This document shows, one piece after another, positions 53,591-62,289 of a stretch of DNA of 64,000 nucleotides. This stretch comes from Virgibacillus natechei (GTDB lineage Bacteria; Bacillota; Bacilli; Bacillales; Amphibacillaceae). How positions within the stretch are numbered: the stretch's first letter is position 1; every line of letters begins with the position of its first letter. Location: the NCBI RefSeq assembly GCF_026013645.1, contig NZ_CP110224.1:3348001-3412000 (forward strand), written 5' to 3'. The translations under genes were made by a program, and so were the position numbers. The notes under the pieces are model-generated. The model was not told the origin of the DNA. It did not search any database and saw nothing but the letters and a program-made list of their open reading frames with translations.

Positions 53591-54547
53591 CTACTTCCTT
53601 AATTTCGGATCAAGTGCATCTTGAAGTCCATCACCTAGGACATTAAAAGCAAACATGGTAAATGAAATAAAAAATGCTGGAAAAAATAATGTCCACCAAT
53701 TCCCAGATAGAATGGCTCCTAATGAATCATTTGCCATCACTCCCCAACTTGCATGCGGGGATTGTACACCAAGCCCCAAAAAGCTCAAAAATGCTTCTGC
53801 AAAAATAGCTGTTGGCACCGTTAGTGTCATTTGTACAATAATGGGACCCATTGCATTCGGAAGTAAATTTTTCCGAATAACTCTAGGGGTTTTGGTCCCA
53901 AATGATTTGGATGCGAGAACAAATTCGTAATTTTTTATCTGAAGCACCTGTCCCCGCACAATTCGGGCCATACCTACCCACCCCGTAACGCTTAATGCAA
54001 TAATGATGGTTGCTAAACTTGGACCTAAAACCACCAGCAATAAAATAACAACCAATAAATAGGGAAGACCATATAAAATTTCAATAATGCGCATCATGAT
54101 GCCGTCTGTACGACCACCTTTGTAACCAGCAACCCCACCACAGATAATGCCAACAGTGACATCAATTAAGGCTGCCATCAGGCCGACAAATAACGATATC
54201 CGAGCACCAAACCATGTTCTCGTAAATACATCTCGCCCTGCATTATCTGTTCCAAACCAATGTTCCATAGATGGAGGCTGATACTGATTAGGCAAATTTT
54301 GCTGGTTTACTTCATGTGGTGAAATAACCGGACCAAAGATAGCCATGAATAAGAGCAATACAAGGAAAATCAATCCTGCCATTGCCAGTTTATTCTTCAT
54401 CAGGCGTTTCCATGCATCCTCCCAATAGGACAAGGAAGGTCTGGAAACTGTTTCAGAAGTTTCCTTACCTTTTTGTTTCTTTTTAAACCAATCATCAGGT
54501 ATTTCAGTCGGAGAATGGCGTGCTTTAAAATTATTGGAAGATTTCAT
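53591..54547 (-). CDS. dppC: dipeptide/oligopeptide ABC transporter permease (DppC/OppC)
   Basis: A 318-residue protein with six membrane helices. The hydrophilic N-terminal 40 residues and first helix LAMAGLIFLVLLLFMAIFGP are followed by WFGTDNAGRDVFTRTWFGAR, a hallmark of the C-type permeases, and the EAA-type loop VLASKSFGTKTPRVIRKNLL. It starts 1 nt after the dppB stop, so tight coupling is likely. Confidence 0.9.
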   Translation of the reverse strand: MKSSNNFKARHSPTEIPDDWFKKKQKGKETSETVSRPSLSYWEDAWKRLMKNKLAMAGLIFLVLLLFMAIFGPVISPHEVNQQNLPNQYQPPSMEHWFGTDNAGRDVFTRTWFGARISLFVGLMAALIDVTVGIICGGVAGYKGGRTDGIMMRIIEILYGLPYLLVVILLLVVLGPSLATIIIALSVTGWVGMARIVRGQVLQIKNYEFVLASKSFGTKTPRVIRKNLLPNAMGPIIVQMTLTVPTAIFAEAFLSFLGLGVQSPHASWGVMANDSLGAILSGNWWTLFFPAFFISFTMFAFNVLGDGLQDALDPKLRK

Positions 54548-54548
54548 G

Positions 54549-55481
54549 CTATTCTCCTCCCTTTTTATTCATTTTAATGCGGGGATCTAAAATTCCATAT
54601 GCTACATCTACAAGAAACAGCGTAATAATAAGGAATGCACTATAAAATACAGTCGTACCCATAATGACCGGGTAATCCCTCTGGTTAATGCTTTCTACAA
54701 AATACTTGCCCATTCCAGGAATGGCGAAGATTTCTTCAATTACAAAGGTCCCTGTTAAAATACTTGCAAGCAATGTCCCCATTATGGTAACTACAGGCAT
54801 TAAGGCGTTCCGGAGGGCATGTTTGATGATAATTTTCCATGGAGAGAGCCCTTTTGCTCGCGCCATTTTTATGTAATCCTGTGTCAGGACTTCTAACATA
54901 GTTGACCTCGTCAGCCTAGCAATGATTGCCATTGGACTTGTTGCCAGTGCAATAATCGGAAGAATCATATGGGCAGGACTTGACCATGTAGCTGCTGGTA
55001 ACATATTTAAATTAACTGCCAATTGCTGAATCAGTAAGGTTGCTAATACAAAGTTTGGTATGGAGATCCCGATTACTGCAAGACTCATCGCTAAATAATC
55101 CACAATCCCGTTATGTCGGAGGGCAGCTATGATTCCCAAAATAATCCCTGAAACAACAGCCACCATAATGGTGAGGATACCTAATTCAAAAGAAATGGGA
55201 AATCCACGCTCTAATAAATCATTTACCGACTGGTTTGGCTGCTTTATTGATGGCCCAAAATCAAAGGTTACGATCGACTTTAGATATAGAAAATACTGAA
55301 TATGGTAGGGTTCATCAAGATTGTAATGGGCTTCTAAATTAGCTTGTACCGTTTCATTGGTTGCTCGTTCACTATTAAAGGGCGAACCCGGGATTGAAAC
55401 CATTAAAACGAATGTTAACGTTACAATAATCCACAAGGTCACAATCATGATGAGTAATCGTTTTATAATATACCGAAGCAT
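54549..55481 (-). CDS. dppB: dipeptide/oligopeptide ABC transporter permease (DppB/OppB)
   Basis: A 310-residue B-type permease: first helix LLIMIVTLWIIVTLTFVLM, then IPGSPFN, and the cytoplasmic loop YIKMARAKGLSPWKIIIKHA that contacts the ATPase; ends GILDPRIKMNKKGGE. First gene of the cluster, GGGGGGAAGTC before ATG. The 900 bp upstream contain no other gene of the operon. Confidence 0.9.
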   Translation of the reverse strand: MLRYIIKRLLIMIVTLWIIVTLTFVLMVSIPGSPFNSERATNETVQANLEAHYNLDEPYHIQYFLYLKSIVTFDFGPSIKQPNQSVNDLLERGFPISFELGILTIMVAVVSGIILGIIAALRHNGIVDYLAMSLAVIGISIPNFVLATLLIQQLAVNLNMLPAATWSSPAHMILPIIALATSPMAIIARLTRSTMLEVLTQDYIKMARAKGLSPWKIIIKHALRNALMPVVTIMGTLLASILTGTFVIEEIFAIPGMGKYFVESINQRDYPVIMGTTVFYSAFLIITLFLVDVAYGILDPRIKMNKKGGE

Positions 55482-55790
55482 GACTTCCCCCCATTTCAGC
55501 TTATTTTAACGCAGAAGAACGGTTGGCAATCCAACTACCCTGTCCACATCAACAGCCGTATATTGCTTACCCCCTACTTAAGTATATTTAAGATTATTGG
55601 TTTTATTAACATTATTTTAATTTAGGCTATCTTAAAGTTAGTTGTTTATAATTTTATATTAAAACAAACGTTCTATAATAGAAGGATAAATAGTGAGGTT
55701 GGTGATGATCTAATCCTGATCAAGTCAACATTTTTAAGGAAAAAGAAGGAATTCATCAAATCTTGTCGAATAATGAATTAGGACTGGAGG
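55482..55790. other. spacer upstream of dppB
   Basis: Must contain the dpp promoter; no CodY box (AATTTTCWGAAAATT) was found by eye. On the plus strand a frame without a start (NPDQVNIFKEKEGIHQILSN.., 55716-55831) follows a GAGGTTGGTG-ATG that is closed by an early stop, so it may be a frameshifted small gene. Confidence 0.35.
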
Positions 55791-55800
55791 AGAAAAAGAA

Positions 55801-55848
55801 TGAAAAAAGTTATCAACGGGGGTATATATAAAGTAAACTATAAATGAA
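55801..55848 (+). CDS. possible 15-codon peptide (MKKVINGGIYKVNYK)
   Basis: ATG at 55801 follows an excellent GGAGGAGAAAAAGA ribosome site, the frame closes after 15 codons, and a terminator hairpin begins at the stop codon. Could be a real micropeptide or the coding end of a decayed gene. Confidence 0.3.
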
Positions 55849-55884
55849 GAGATTAATCTTTAGTTACAGTTAATCTCTTTTTGC
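55846..55884 (+). terminator. rho-independent terminator
   Basis: AGAGATTAA pairs with TTAATCTCT, followed by five T. Confidence 0.75.
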
Positions 55885-55899
55885 TCTAATAAATAATTA

Positions 55900-56017
55900 A
55901 GTAGTTGAAATAGATAATAGTAATAAGGGAAATGTAGTGGAAGAGTTGCTTTAGCGTAAAGCCAGCCACATGCTCCCCTGAATAAAGGCATCCACCTAAC
56001 CAGTGGATGCCTTTTTT
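55900..56017 (+). ncRNA. candidate small RNA ending in a strong terminator
   Basis: AAAGGCATCCAC pairs with GTGGATGCCTTT and is followed by six T (55984-56017). It has no open frame with a ribosome site before it. The preceding 100 nt carry a C-rich GCTCCCCTG stretch able to pair with Shine-Dalgarno sequences. The promoter is not defined, so tentative. Confidence 0.3.
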
Positions 56018-56054
56018 GTTTCTTTACTTTAGACAACAAAAGCATTAATCGGAA

Positions 56055-56122
56055 GGATAAAGGAGGACCGTTGACTCCTGCTCAGAATACATGTCTGAAG
56101 ACCCCGCAGAACTATTATGCAC
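56055..56122. repeat. partial family F repeat
   Basis: GGAGGACCGTTGACTCCTGC and GAAGACCCCGCAG match words of the 36770 copy, with the middle missing. Confidence 0.6.
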
Positions 56123-56311
56123 TTTTGAGTATGAGGAAGAAATCTCTCTGTGACTTTATGCTATATGGGGACACGGCCTCTTTTGTTCCGTTTTATAAAA
56201 AACTATCAGCAACAGCTAATTAGAGATGGTTTTACATTCGTATCGACGTATATTTCGCTCATCCTTACAATTCATAGGACCGCGGCTCAAATTTAATATT
56301 ACAAATATAGT

Positions 56312-56341
56312 TTGACATATTACAAACATATGTTCTATAAT
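56312..56341 (+). promoter_or_regulatory. strong sigma-A promoter of the lysin-like gene
   Basis: TTGACA (56312-56317), an 18-nt spacer, TATAAT (56336-56341). Both hexamers are perfect. Confidence 0.8.
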
Positions 56342-56378
56342 GTTGATGTAACTAACATTTGGGGAGGAATTGAACTAT

Positions 56379-58448
56379 ATGGACGAAATGGTATTAGAAG
56401 TACAAAAGTGGTTGAACGAAACTTACACAGGAAGGATTGGTTATACACCTATACCTGAAGACGGACAAACAGGAAACACAACTGTGGATGCCTTAATCAT
56501 CGGACTTCAATATGAAATAGGAATAGCTTTTCCTGTGCCTAATTTTGGGCCAAGTACAAAAGAAAGATTTCCTGGGTTATCTAAACAAGAAAGTAATGAA
56601 GCGCCAACAAATCTAAACATGATTCTCCAAGGTGGATTTTGGTGTAAAGGGTACAATCCAGGTGGATTTACAGGTAATTTCTTTGAAGCTACAGAGGATA
56701 AAGTAAGGGAATTTGAGAGTGACGTTGGTTTAAATCCAACTGGATATGTAGATGCAAAATTGATGGAGGCAATATTAAATACTGATGGTTTTAGGCAGGC
56801 AGGTGGATACCCACCATATATTAGAACAATGCAGCAACTTCTAAATAAAGATTATAACCAGTACTTTGATTATATCCCAACAAATGGTAACTATGAAAGA
56901 AAAACCAACAAAGCTATTATCTACGCTCTACAGCATGAAATTGGAATTGGAGATATTGCGAATGGTAATTATGGACCTAGTACAGAAGCGAACACTCCAA
57001 CTCTAACACCTGGTAACGAAAATAGAGAACAGAACAGGGTGCTCCAATTTGCGTTAGCAGCTAATGGATATTATCAATCAAGTTTATATGATGGTAATTA
57101 CGGTAGTGCTGTAGAATCTGCAGTTCGTGAATTTCAAGAATTTATGACATTACCTGTAATAGGAATAGCTGATATGGCGACTATTAAACAGCTTCTTACA
57201 AGTAATGGATGGACAGGGAGAAGTGCTTCTGCATGTGACGCATCAACCATTGTTGACCGTCCAAAAGCTCAAACCTTAGTAGATCACGGATATGAAATTA
57301 TAGGACGCTATCTAACTGGAACAGTTGGAGGAACTCGTTCAAAAGCAATGACTCATACAGAACTGGAGATACTTGAAGAATATGGGATTAGGGTGTTCCC
57401 AATTTACCAAGACGGAGGATACTATCCCGAGTACTTCAATCATGGCCGAGGATATAGTGATGGATATAGAGCAATTGAAGCAGCTGATAGACTCGGTTTC
57501 CCTCACGGAACAACTATATATTTTGCAGTAGATTTTGATGCATATGATTTCCAGGTACAAGATCGCATCCTTCCTTATTTAAGAGGAGTCAGACAAGCCC
57601 TTGATTCTACAGCTGGTGAAGCCGGAATCTCTAGATATGAGTTAGGAGTTTACGGTCCAAGAAACATCTGCATTCAGGCTGCAGGTGATTCAGGAGTTAG
57701 AGCTACGTATAGTTTTGTTGCAAACATGTCAACAGGATTTAGTGGGAATTTAGGGTATCCCATGCCAACAAATTGGTCTTTCAGCCAGTTTTACGAATAT
57801 ACAATTACATCTGGGCCTGACTCTAGCACAATCGGGATTGATAAAAATGACTATTCAGGAAGAGACACTGGTGTAAGTAGCGTTAATCCTCCTTCTGAAG
57901 GGGACCATTTAAGAGACAAATTATACGATGAAATGATGGATTTAGGTAGTTCTTTACCTAGTTTCTTTATAGACCCAGATGTTTTTGGAACGACTTTTGC
58001 CTTCAATCAGGAAATTCCAGTATTCGAGAGTCTATTCTATAGCATTTCGCTAGAAGCTCAAATAAATTACTCTATTGGAGGAGAAGATGCAACATATATT
58101 ACGGTCTCTGATGGAGAGATTGGCTATGACCTCGAAGATATAATTAATTCAGAAGAATTTTTTGGAAGGTTAAGCGCCTCTAGACGATTGGAATACGAGG
58201 AGCAACTTAGTGACTTATCTGCTACGATTGGAAATGGGTATATTGAATTTACAGCTTATATGGATGGCATGCAGAATGTAACTAAAATTACTGCGTACAA
58301 AGATGATATTCGTATAGACGAACAAAACAAAGTAAGTTTGGCAGTATCAGTTATTTTTGAAGTAATCTCGGGTAATACTCCTAGTCCAGAATTTGGTGGT
58401 TACCCCCAAAAGTTAGAGTTTTATTATGCAGCTGATTGGATGGATTGA
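56379..58448 (+). CDS. peptidoglycan-binding / GH25-like (DUF1906) hydrolase with IS-derived C-terminus
   Basis: A 689-residue protein with no signal peptide. Residues about 1-285 hold three peptidoglycan-binding-like repeats (VDALIIGLQYEIGI, ..AIIYALQHEIGIGD, VREFQEFMTLPVIG). About 290-500 is a glycoside-hydrolase-like DUF1906 domain (ACDASTIVDRPKAQTLVDHG, IIGRYLTGTVGG, TTIYFAVDFDA, YSGRDTG), of the Rv2525c/GH25-like fold, and the last 190 residues are unknown. ATG 56379 is favoured over TTG 56370, since GGGGAGG is only 2 nt before the TTG. The IS element starts at about 58401, so the final 15 residues (YPQKLEFYYAADWMD) and the stop are IS sequence: the native 3' end is lost. Probably a prophage- or bacteriocin-like wall hydrolase. 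Confidence 0.8.
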   Translation: MDEMVLEVQKWLNETYTGRIGYTPIPEDGQTGNTTVDALIIGLQYEIGIAFPVPNFGPSTKERFPGLSKQESNEAPTNLNMILQGGFWCKGYNPGGFTGNFFEATEDKVREFESDVGLNPTGYVDAKLMEAILNTDGFRQAGGYPPYIRTMQQLLNKDYNQYFDYIPTNGNYERKTNKAIIYALQHEIGIGDIANGNYGPSTEANTPTLTPGNENREQNRVLQFALAANGYYQSSLYDGNYGSAVESAVREFQEFMTLPVIGIADMATIKQLLTSNGWTGRSASACDASTIVDRPKAQTLVDHGYEIIGRYLTGTVGGTRSKAMTHTELEILEEYGIRVFPIYQDGGYYPEYFNHGRGYSDGYRAIEAADRLGFPHGTTIYFAVDFDAYDFQVQDRILPYLRGVRQALDSTAGEAGISRYELGVYGPRNICIQAAGDSGVRATYSFVANMSTGFSGNLGYPMPTNWSFSQFYEYTITSGPDSSTIGIDKNDYSGRDTGVSSVNPPSEGDHLRDKLYDEMMDLGSSLPSFFIDPDVFGTTFAFNQEIPVFESLFYSISLEAQINYSIGGEDATYITVSDGEIGYDLEDIINSEEFFGRLSASRRLEYEEQLSDLSATIGNGYIEFTAYMDGMQNVTKITAYKDDIRIDEQNKVSLAVSVIFEVISGNTPSPEFGGYPQKLEFYYAADWMD

Positions 58449-59236
58449 GTTCGGTACTCAACTGGACTCAATCCATCCATTTTTTCTTTTGAACGTTCAT
58501 GATTGTACCAGTAGATATATTCTTCAATCCGTCTTTTTAATTCTTCATAGCTTACTAATTCTTCCCCATAATACATTTCTTGCTTTAAAATGCCAAAGAA
58601 ATTCTCTATCGGCGCATTATCTGCGCAGTTTGCTTTGCGTGACATACTTTGAAATACGTTGTTCTTTTTTAATGTTCTCACCCATTGATTGTGCTGATAG
58701 TGCCAACCTTGATCAGAATGGATGGTGGTCCGATAGGTTGCACGACTTTTTATTATCTCTATCGTTTCTTTTAAAGGTTTCATGACAAGATCTAATGTTG
58801 GACGTTTCTTGATTTCAAACGCAATAATTTCTCGGTTATAAAGATCAAGAATTGGATTTAAATATAATTTCTCTTCGCCTAGACATTTGAATTCCGTAAT
58901 GTCGGTTACTAATTTTTGAAGGGGGATTGGTGTGCTGAAACGACGTGCTAGTCGGTTTTTCGCTACTTTCCCTACGTTCCCTTTGTAGGAATTGTATTTA
59001 CGGGATTTGCGCATAAACTTTACACATTTTAACCCCAATTCTTGCATCAGGCGATACACTTTTTTATGATTAATACAATGTCCTAATTTCTTTAATTCTT
59101 TCGTAATTCGTTTATATCCATAACGTTCATGAAACTTCTTAAACAGGTTTGTAATGAGTTCTTTTAGTTCTGTTTCCGAATCTTCTTTCTCAAAGTTTTT
59201 GACATGGTAGTGATAGGTTGCTTCAGGAATATCCAC
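58424..59236 (-). CDS. IS3-family transposase OrfB (DDE integrase)
   Basis: A 270-residue catalytic part counted from GTG 59236. The rve core is complete: D in VTDITEFKCL, D in IHSDQGWHY and E in ADNAPIENFFGILKQE; ends GLSPVEYRTQSIQSAA. The frame stays open upstream through KLAFELKQEGFRLKDILVAV and overlaps the end of orfA, so the functional protein is an OrfAB fusion made by -1 frameshifting at GAAAAG (about 59297-59302). The C-terminal coding DNA contains the hairpin TGGATGGATTGAGT/ACTCAATCCATCCA (58437-58479). Confidence 0.9.
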   Translation of the reverse strand: MDIPEATYHYHVKNFEKEDSETELKELITNLFKKFHERYGYKRITKELKKLGHCINHKKVYRLMQELGLKCVKFMRKSRKYNSYKGNVGKVAKNRLARRFSTPIPLQKLVTDITEFKCLGEEKLYLNPILDLYNREIIAFEIKKRPTLDLVMKPLKETIEIIKSRATYRTTIHSDQGWHYQHNQWVRTLKKNNVFQSMSRKANCADNAPIENFFGILKQEMYYGEELVSYEELKRRIEEYIYWYNHERSKEKMDGLSPVEYRTQSIQSAA

Positions 59237-59253
59237 TGCTACGAGAATATCCT

Positions 59254-59817
59254 TTAATCTGAATCCTTCTTGTTTGAGCTCGAATGCCAGCTTTGCTTGA
59301 ACTTTTCGTGGAAGGCATTCGGATTTTCCCGAAAAGCTTTTAGCTTTTTTAGATACGCGTTTTCTAGCCTTAGTAGTTCATTCTCATGTTTCAACTCTTC
59401 TTCACGCGTTAAATTCTTCTCGTCTTTCTTCTTAGGTTTATTGTGTTTCTTAGACATAGAAGGTCGCCCCTTTGATTTTGGTATCAGGCCTTCTATTCCT
59501 TGTTCATTAAATACTTTCATCCAATGGTTAATTAATGAAGGATTGTTCAATTTAAATTGATCAGCAGTTTCCTGATAAGAAGCACCTGTCTCTAACATAA
59601 ATTGTACAGTATCTAATTTAAATTGAACAGAGTATGCTTCTTTCCTTTTTCTTCGTTTTAATCCCTCCATCCCTTGAGTTTTATAGGCTCTTACCCAATC
59701 TTGTAATGGTGTTTGAGAAGGCATATTGTATTTTTTTGCCAATAATTTATATCCCAGATTCCCATGCAAATACTCAGTGACAAGTTTAATTTTAAATTCT
59801 TCACTATATTTAGCCAT
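59254..59817 (-). CDS. IS3-family transposase OrfA (helix-turn-helix)
   Basis: A 187-residue DNA-binding half. The N-terminal KYSEEFKIKLVTEYLHGNLG, two helix-turn-helix units (the second YSVQFKLDTVQFMLETGAS..), and a Leu-rich helix LKHENELLRLENAYLKKLKA form the usual OrfA leucine-zipper multimerisation region. Length fits the IS150 group. Ends 18 nt before the nominal orfB start in another frame. Confidence 0.9.
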   Translation of the reverse strand: MAKYSEEFKIKLVTEYLHGNLGYKLLAKKYNMPSQTPLQDWVRAYKTQGMEGLKRRKRKEAYSVQFKLDTVQFMLETGASYQETADQFKLNNPSLINHWMKVFNEQGIEGLIPKSKGRPSMSKKHNKPKKKDEKNLTREEELKHENELLRLENAYLKKLKAFRENPNAFHEKFKQSWHSSSNKKDSD

Positions 59818-59823
59818 AAAAAC

Positions 59824-59864
59824 ACCCCCGAAAGTTAGATTTTTCTACTCTAACTTTCGGGGGT
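59824..59864. repeat. perfect 16-bp inverted repeat at the IS right end
   Basis: ACCCCCGAAAGTTAGA at 59824 and TCTAACTTTCGGGGGT at 59849 are exact complements with a 9-bp loop. The outer arm is the IS terminus, and the inner arm abuts the orfA start. It could block outside transcription from entering the transposase. Confidence 0.8.
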
Positions 59865-59892
59865 CAGTACCAAACCTATGCTCTTTTTTTAT

Positions 59893-60441
59893 TCAATATT
59901 TTTTATTTTTTTGAACTAACCCTCTATCTTTAAGAAATTTATCTAGTTTCTCTGATTGCTCCCCAGCTATTAAATGATAGGTAAGTCTACTTTTATTAAT
60001 ATAAATAAAGAAGTGATCTTCGTCCCTGTTATAAAAATCAAATTCAACCCATTTAGTGGTCATATTTCTTTCCCTTTTTGTGTCGTTAGGAAGATACGTT
60101 ACATGAATTTCATCCTCATCCAGAATAGCATTATATTCTCCTAAAACCCCCGTATACTTTGAAGTTAATGTTTTATTGATATTTTTTATAGCATCTTTTT
60201 TATGTTCTCTCAGAGCAGGAATGGGACAAGAAATCAAGAGAATAAGAACCAAGAGTAAGTAAGAGAGTACTCCTCCTTCAAATATTTTATGGAGAGGGAA
60301 AGCAACAATTAATGATACTACTAAAACTGAAAGAAGGGTCCATATTTGCCCTTTTTTTATATTTGGGCTTAAATCATAGTAATTCTCTGCGAATTTTTGG
60401 ACATCCCCTTCATTCTTAACATAGTTCAATTCAATTTCCAT
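59893..60441 (-). CDS. YcxB-like membrane protein
   Basis: A 182-residue protein with two central membrane helices (about 33-50 and 57-75), a cytoplasmic N-terminus, and a C-terminal YcxB-like domain (EIHVTYLPNDTKRERNMTTK, WVEFDFYNRDEDHFFIYIN). Function of the family is unknown; such genes are common and scattered in Firmicutes. Stop is 27 nt from the IS end. Confidence 0.75.
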   Translation of the reverse strand: MEIELNYVKNEGDVQKFAENYYDLSPNIKKGQIWTLLSVLVVSLIVAFPLHKIFEGGVLSYLLLVLILLISCPIPALREHKKDAIKNINKTLTSKYTGVLGEYNAILDEDEIHVTYLPNDTKRERNMTTKWVEFDFYNRDEDHFFIYINKSRLTYHLIAGEQSEKLDKFLKDRGLVQKNKKY

Positions 60442-60632
60442 ATATAATCCCCTTATTATAAATTATTAACTGTCGCAGATTAAAAACACCATCTGTATAA
60501 CCTGCAGCACCATCCGATAGCTCTTGGATTATGTTCCTTGACAACATACCATATTAAAAAGAAAAAAACACCTCAACTTTTGGTATAGTTTAATTAACTA
60601 GAAAAACTACCAATAGCTAGGTGCATATTACT
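60442..60632. other. spacer upstream of the YcxB-like gene
   Basis: No gene is seen. From about 60570 sequence typical of the 5' end of an IS (CCTCAACTTTTGGTATAG) leads into the transposase fragment. Confidence 0.35.
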
Positions 60633-60867
60633 ATGATAGCGAATAATGACCTGAATAATCAACTACCAAATGCATTAAAATCAACATTTAATGAACTCAA
60701 TTCTAAAACACCTTAGGTACGCAGGAATCACGAAAGGTCCTGGCTTTACTTGTGCCTATATATTTAAGTTGATTTTCTGTCTCCTCTTCGAAGAAGGGGA
60801 AAATTGGCTTCTAAAGGGACAAAAATCCGATGAGTTACCTGAAAAGAATACGATATATCGTTACTAA
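60633..60867 (+). pseudogene. IS4-family transposase N-terminal remnant
   Basis: ATG 60633 reads MIANNDLNNQLPNALKSTFN. After a frameshift near 60705 the text continues in another frame as KHLRYAGITKGPGFTCAY and FKLIFCLLFEEGENWLLKGQ, closing at a TAA at 60865-60867. This is the beginning of the common Bacillaceae IS4-type transposase (..HLRNAGI.K.FGF.C..LFQLVF..). The rest, including the catalytic domain, is absent. Confidence 0.7.
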
Positions 60868-61233
60868 TCCCAAGTATAATGTATCATCATCTATCCTAAC
60901 CTGAGCTCTTTTACAATGTCATCCAGGTGATCACGCGCATTAGTTGAATGATAAAAATGTTTATCTGTATTACGGAAATCTCTTTAATACTCGCAGGTTC
61001 TCCATCTCTCTTCATTCAGTGCACACGTAGCACCGCGTAGAACAGAAATTAAGACACATAGAGAAGAATGTCCACTCCAAGATATAGATATCCACATCTA
61101 TAAATTAACGATTCTAAGATATGAATAATGAAATTACTGTGGTAAGGAAATTCAGCTACCCTTGTATCATAATTTGACATTGATATAAATGTCAATATTA
61201 ATTATGAAACCACCATTAAGTAAGGATAGTTAC
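60868..61233. other. spacer, no gene recognised
   Basis: Degenerate DNA, possibly further IS debris. The 3' end of the next gene contains AAGTAA/TTACTT, which may fold weakly. Confidence 0.35.
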
Positions 61234-61776
61234 TTATTCTTCCGTTATCTCTTTAGTATTTTGAATGTATTCCATTTCCTCTGCTTCGCTTAAAATCCCT
61301 GTTGCTTTTCCAGTTGTTGGTTCACCTCGAGATTCATAAACTAAATTATGTTCTTTATCTATTTCAGAAAAATCGTTTTCCTTCCATCTTTCCAAAATGT
61401 TTCGAAATTCTGCTTCTCCTTCTAAATTAACCAACGTTTTGTCTAATCCTTCTAAAAGCCAATTGACTCGTTCATCTGTTATTTGATAGAATCCCCATTT
61501 GTTATCTGCATCGACTTTCTGGTGAGACATATAATGAATATAATCATTAAAATTTTTATCTGATAAATCTTTTTGCTGTATATAACCACCAAATGGATTT
61601 TCTTCTTTTTCCTCATCACTATTAGCGTTATTTTTTACTTGCTGAACCTGTTTTTCATCTATTGAATCCGCAGATGTTATTGCACTTGAACCAATGGAAT
61701 AAATTGAAACTGTAATTCCTATTGCAGATGCAATACCTAATGAAGTTAGTGTAAATATTTTAAGCGTCTTTCTCAT
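61234..61776 (-). CDS. exported protein, DUF6241-like
   Basis: A 180-residue protein with an N-terminal membrane or signal helix (FTLTSLGIASAIGITVSIYS), an acidic linker, and a soluble domain including NFNDYIHYMSHQKVDADNKW, ITDERVNWLLEGLD and ILSEAEEMEYIQNT. It resembles the Bacillus DUF6241 family (moderate certainty). Function unknown. AAAAGGAGGGGATAAA precedes ATG. Confidence 0.6.
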   Translation of the reverse strand: MRKTLKIFTLTSLGIASAIGITVSIYSIGSSAITSADSIDEKQVQQVKNNANSDEEKEENPFGGYIQQKDLSDKNFNDYIHYMSHQKVDADNKWGFYQITDERVNWLLEGLDKTLVNLEGEAEFRNILERWKENDFSEIDKEHNLVYESRGEPTTGKATGILSEAEEMEYIQNTKEITEE

Positions 61777-61855
61777 TTTATCCCCTCCTTTTTAATGATT
61801 TTCTTAGTTGAATTATAGATATGTTTATCTTTATTTTCAAGTAATCATATTACAT

Positions 61856-61892
61856 AAAAAGTTGGACGGACAAATAAATGTCCGTCCTAAAA
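61856..61892 (-). terminator. terminator of the 61896 gene
   Basis: GGACGGACA pairs perfectly with TGTCCGTCC (61864-61887); AACTTTTTATG follows on the minus strand. Confidence 0.75.
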
Positions 61893-61895
61893 CAA

Positions 61896-62246
61896 TTAAT
61901 ACCACCAAAGACTACTAAGCATATTACCTTTGTAATTTTCGTACGTTCCCCAATAAAAATAAACGACAACTCTTAAATCCTTATTACGTTGTGCAATACC
62001 TGAAAAGTACCTGTTAGATGGGCTGTTTTGGCTGACATAACCAGACCGATTAGCGAAAGTCCCCCAGCTTCCATTAATATTTCTTTGTAAATGCATTTCC
62101 CAAAGAATCTCAAAATCTGGTTCGCTTGTAACACCTCCAGAGTTGCTAATATTAGTCGAGGTTGTTAAGTCCACACTAACTGTAGAACCAACAGGAGTAA
62201 CACATAATCGTGCACTCGTTATCGCCCAAGTATCACCATAAGTCAC
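61896..62246 (-). CDS. hypothetical Ser/aromatic-rich protein (116 aa or longer), start unclear
   Basis: Rich in Ser, Thr, Asn and aromatics (LRVVVYFYWGTYENYKG, ending MLSSLWWY), looking like a secreted beta-rich domain. GTG 62246 gives 116 residues but has no ribosome site. The frame is open further up (..ITTCRNGDLRWV) with AAGGAGAGATTTTTT before an ATT codon at about 62285. No signal peptide is encoded in any of these versions, so the gene may have lost its 5' end. It lies between the bacteriocin-like gene and a DUF6241-like gene, all on the same strand. I do not recognise the family. Confidence 0.5.
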   Translation of the reverse strand: MTYGDTWAITSARLCVTPVGSTVSVDLTTSTNISNSGGVTSEPDFEILWEMHLQRNINGSWGTFANRSGYVSQNSPSNRYFSGIAQRNKDLRVVVYFYWGTYENYKGNMLSSLWWY

Positions 62247-62289
62247 CCATCTTAAATCTCCATTTCTGCAAGTTGTAATAAAAAATCTC

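Larger units (their letters stand above)
58401..59866 (-). mobile_element. IS3-family (IS150-like) insertion sequence
   Basis: About 1466 bp. Left end ACCCCCAAAAGTTAGAGT at 58402 and right end (complement) ACCCCCGAAAGTTAGAGT at 59864 form imperfect terminal inverted repeats. It encodes orfA and orfB on the minus strand. No clear target duplication (bases outside are TGG/GTT on the left and CAG/GTA on the right). Both frames are intact, so the copy may be active. Confidence 0.85.

Noticed and set aside
55860..56045. 61-codon minus-strand frame near 55.9 kb
   Set aside because: It reads through the terminator hairpin on the opposite strand and lacks a ribosome site; the region fits a non-coding RNA better.
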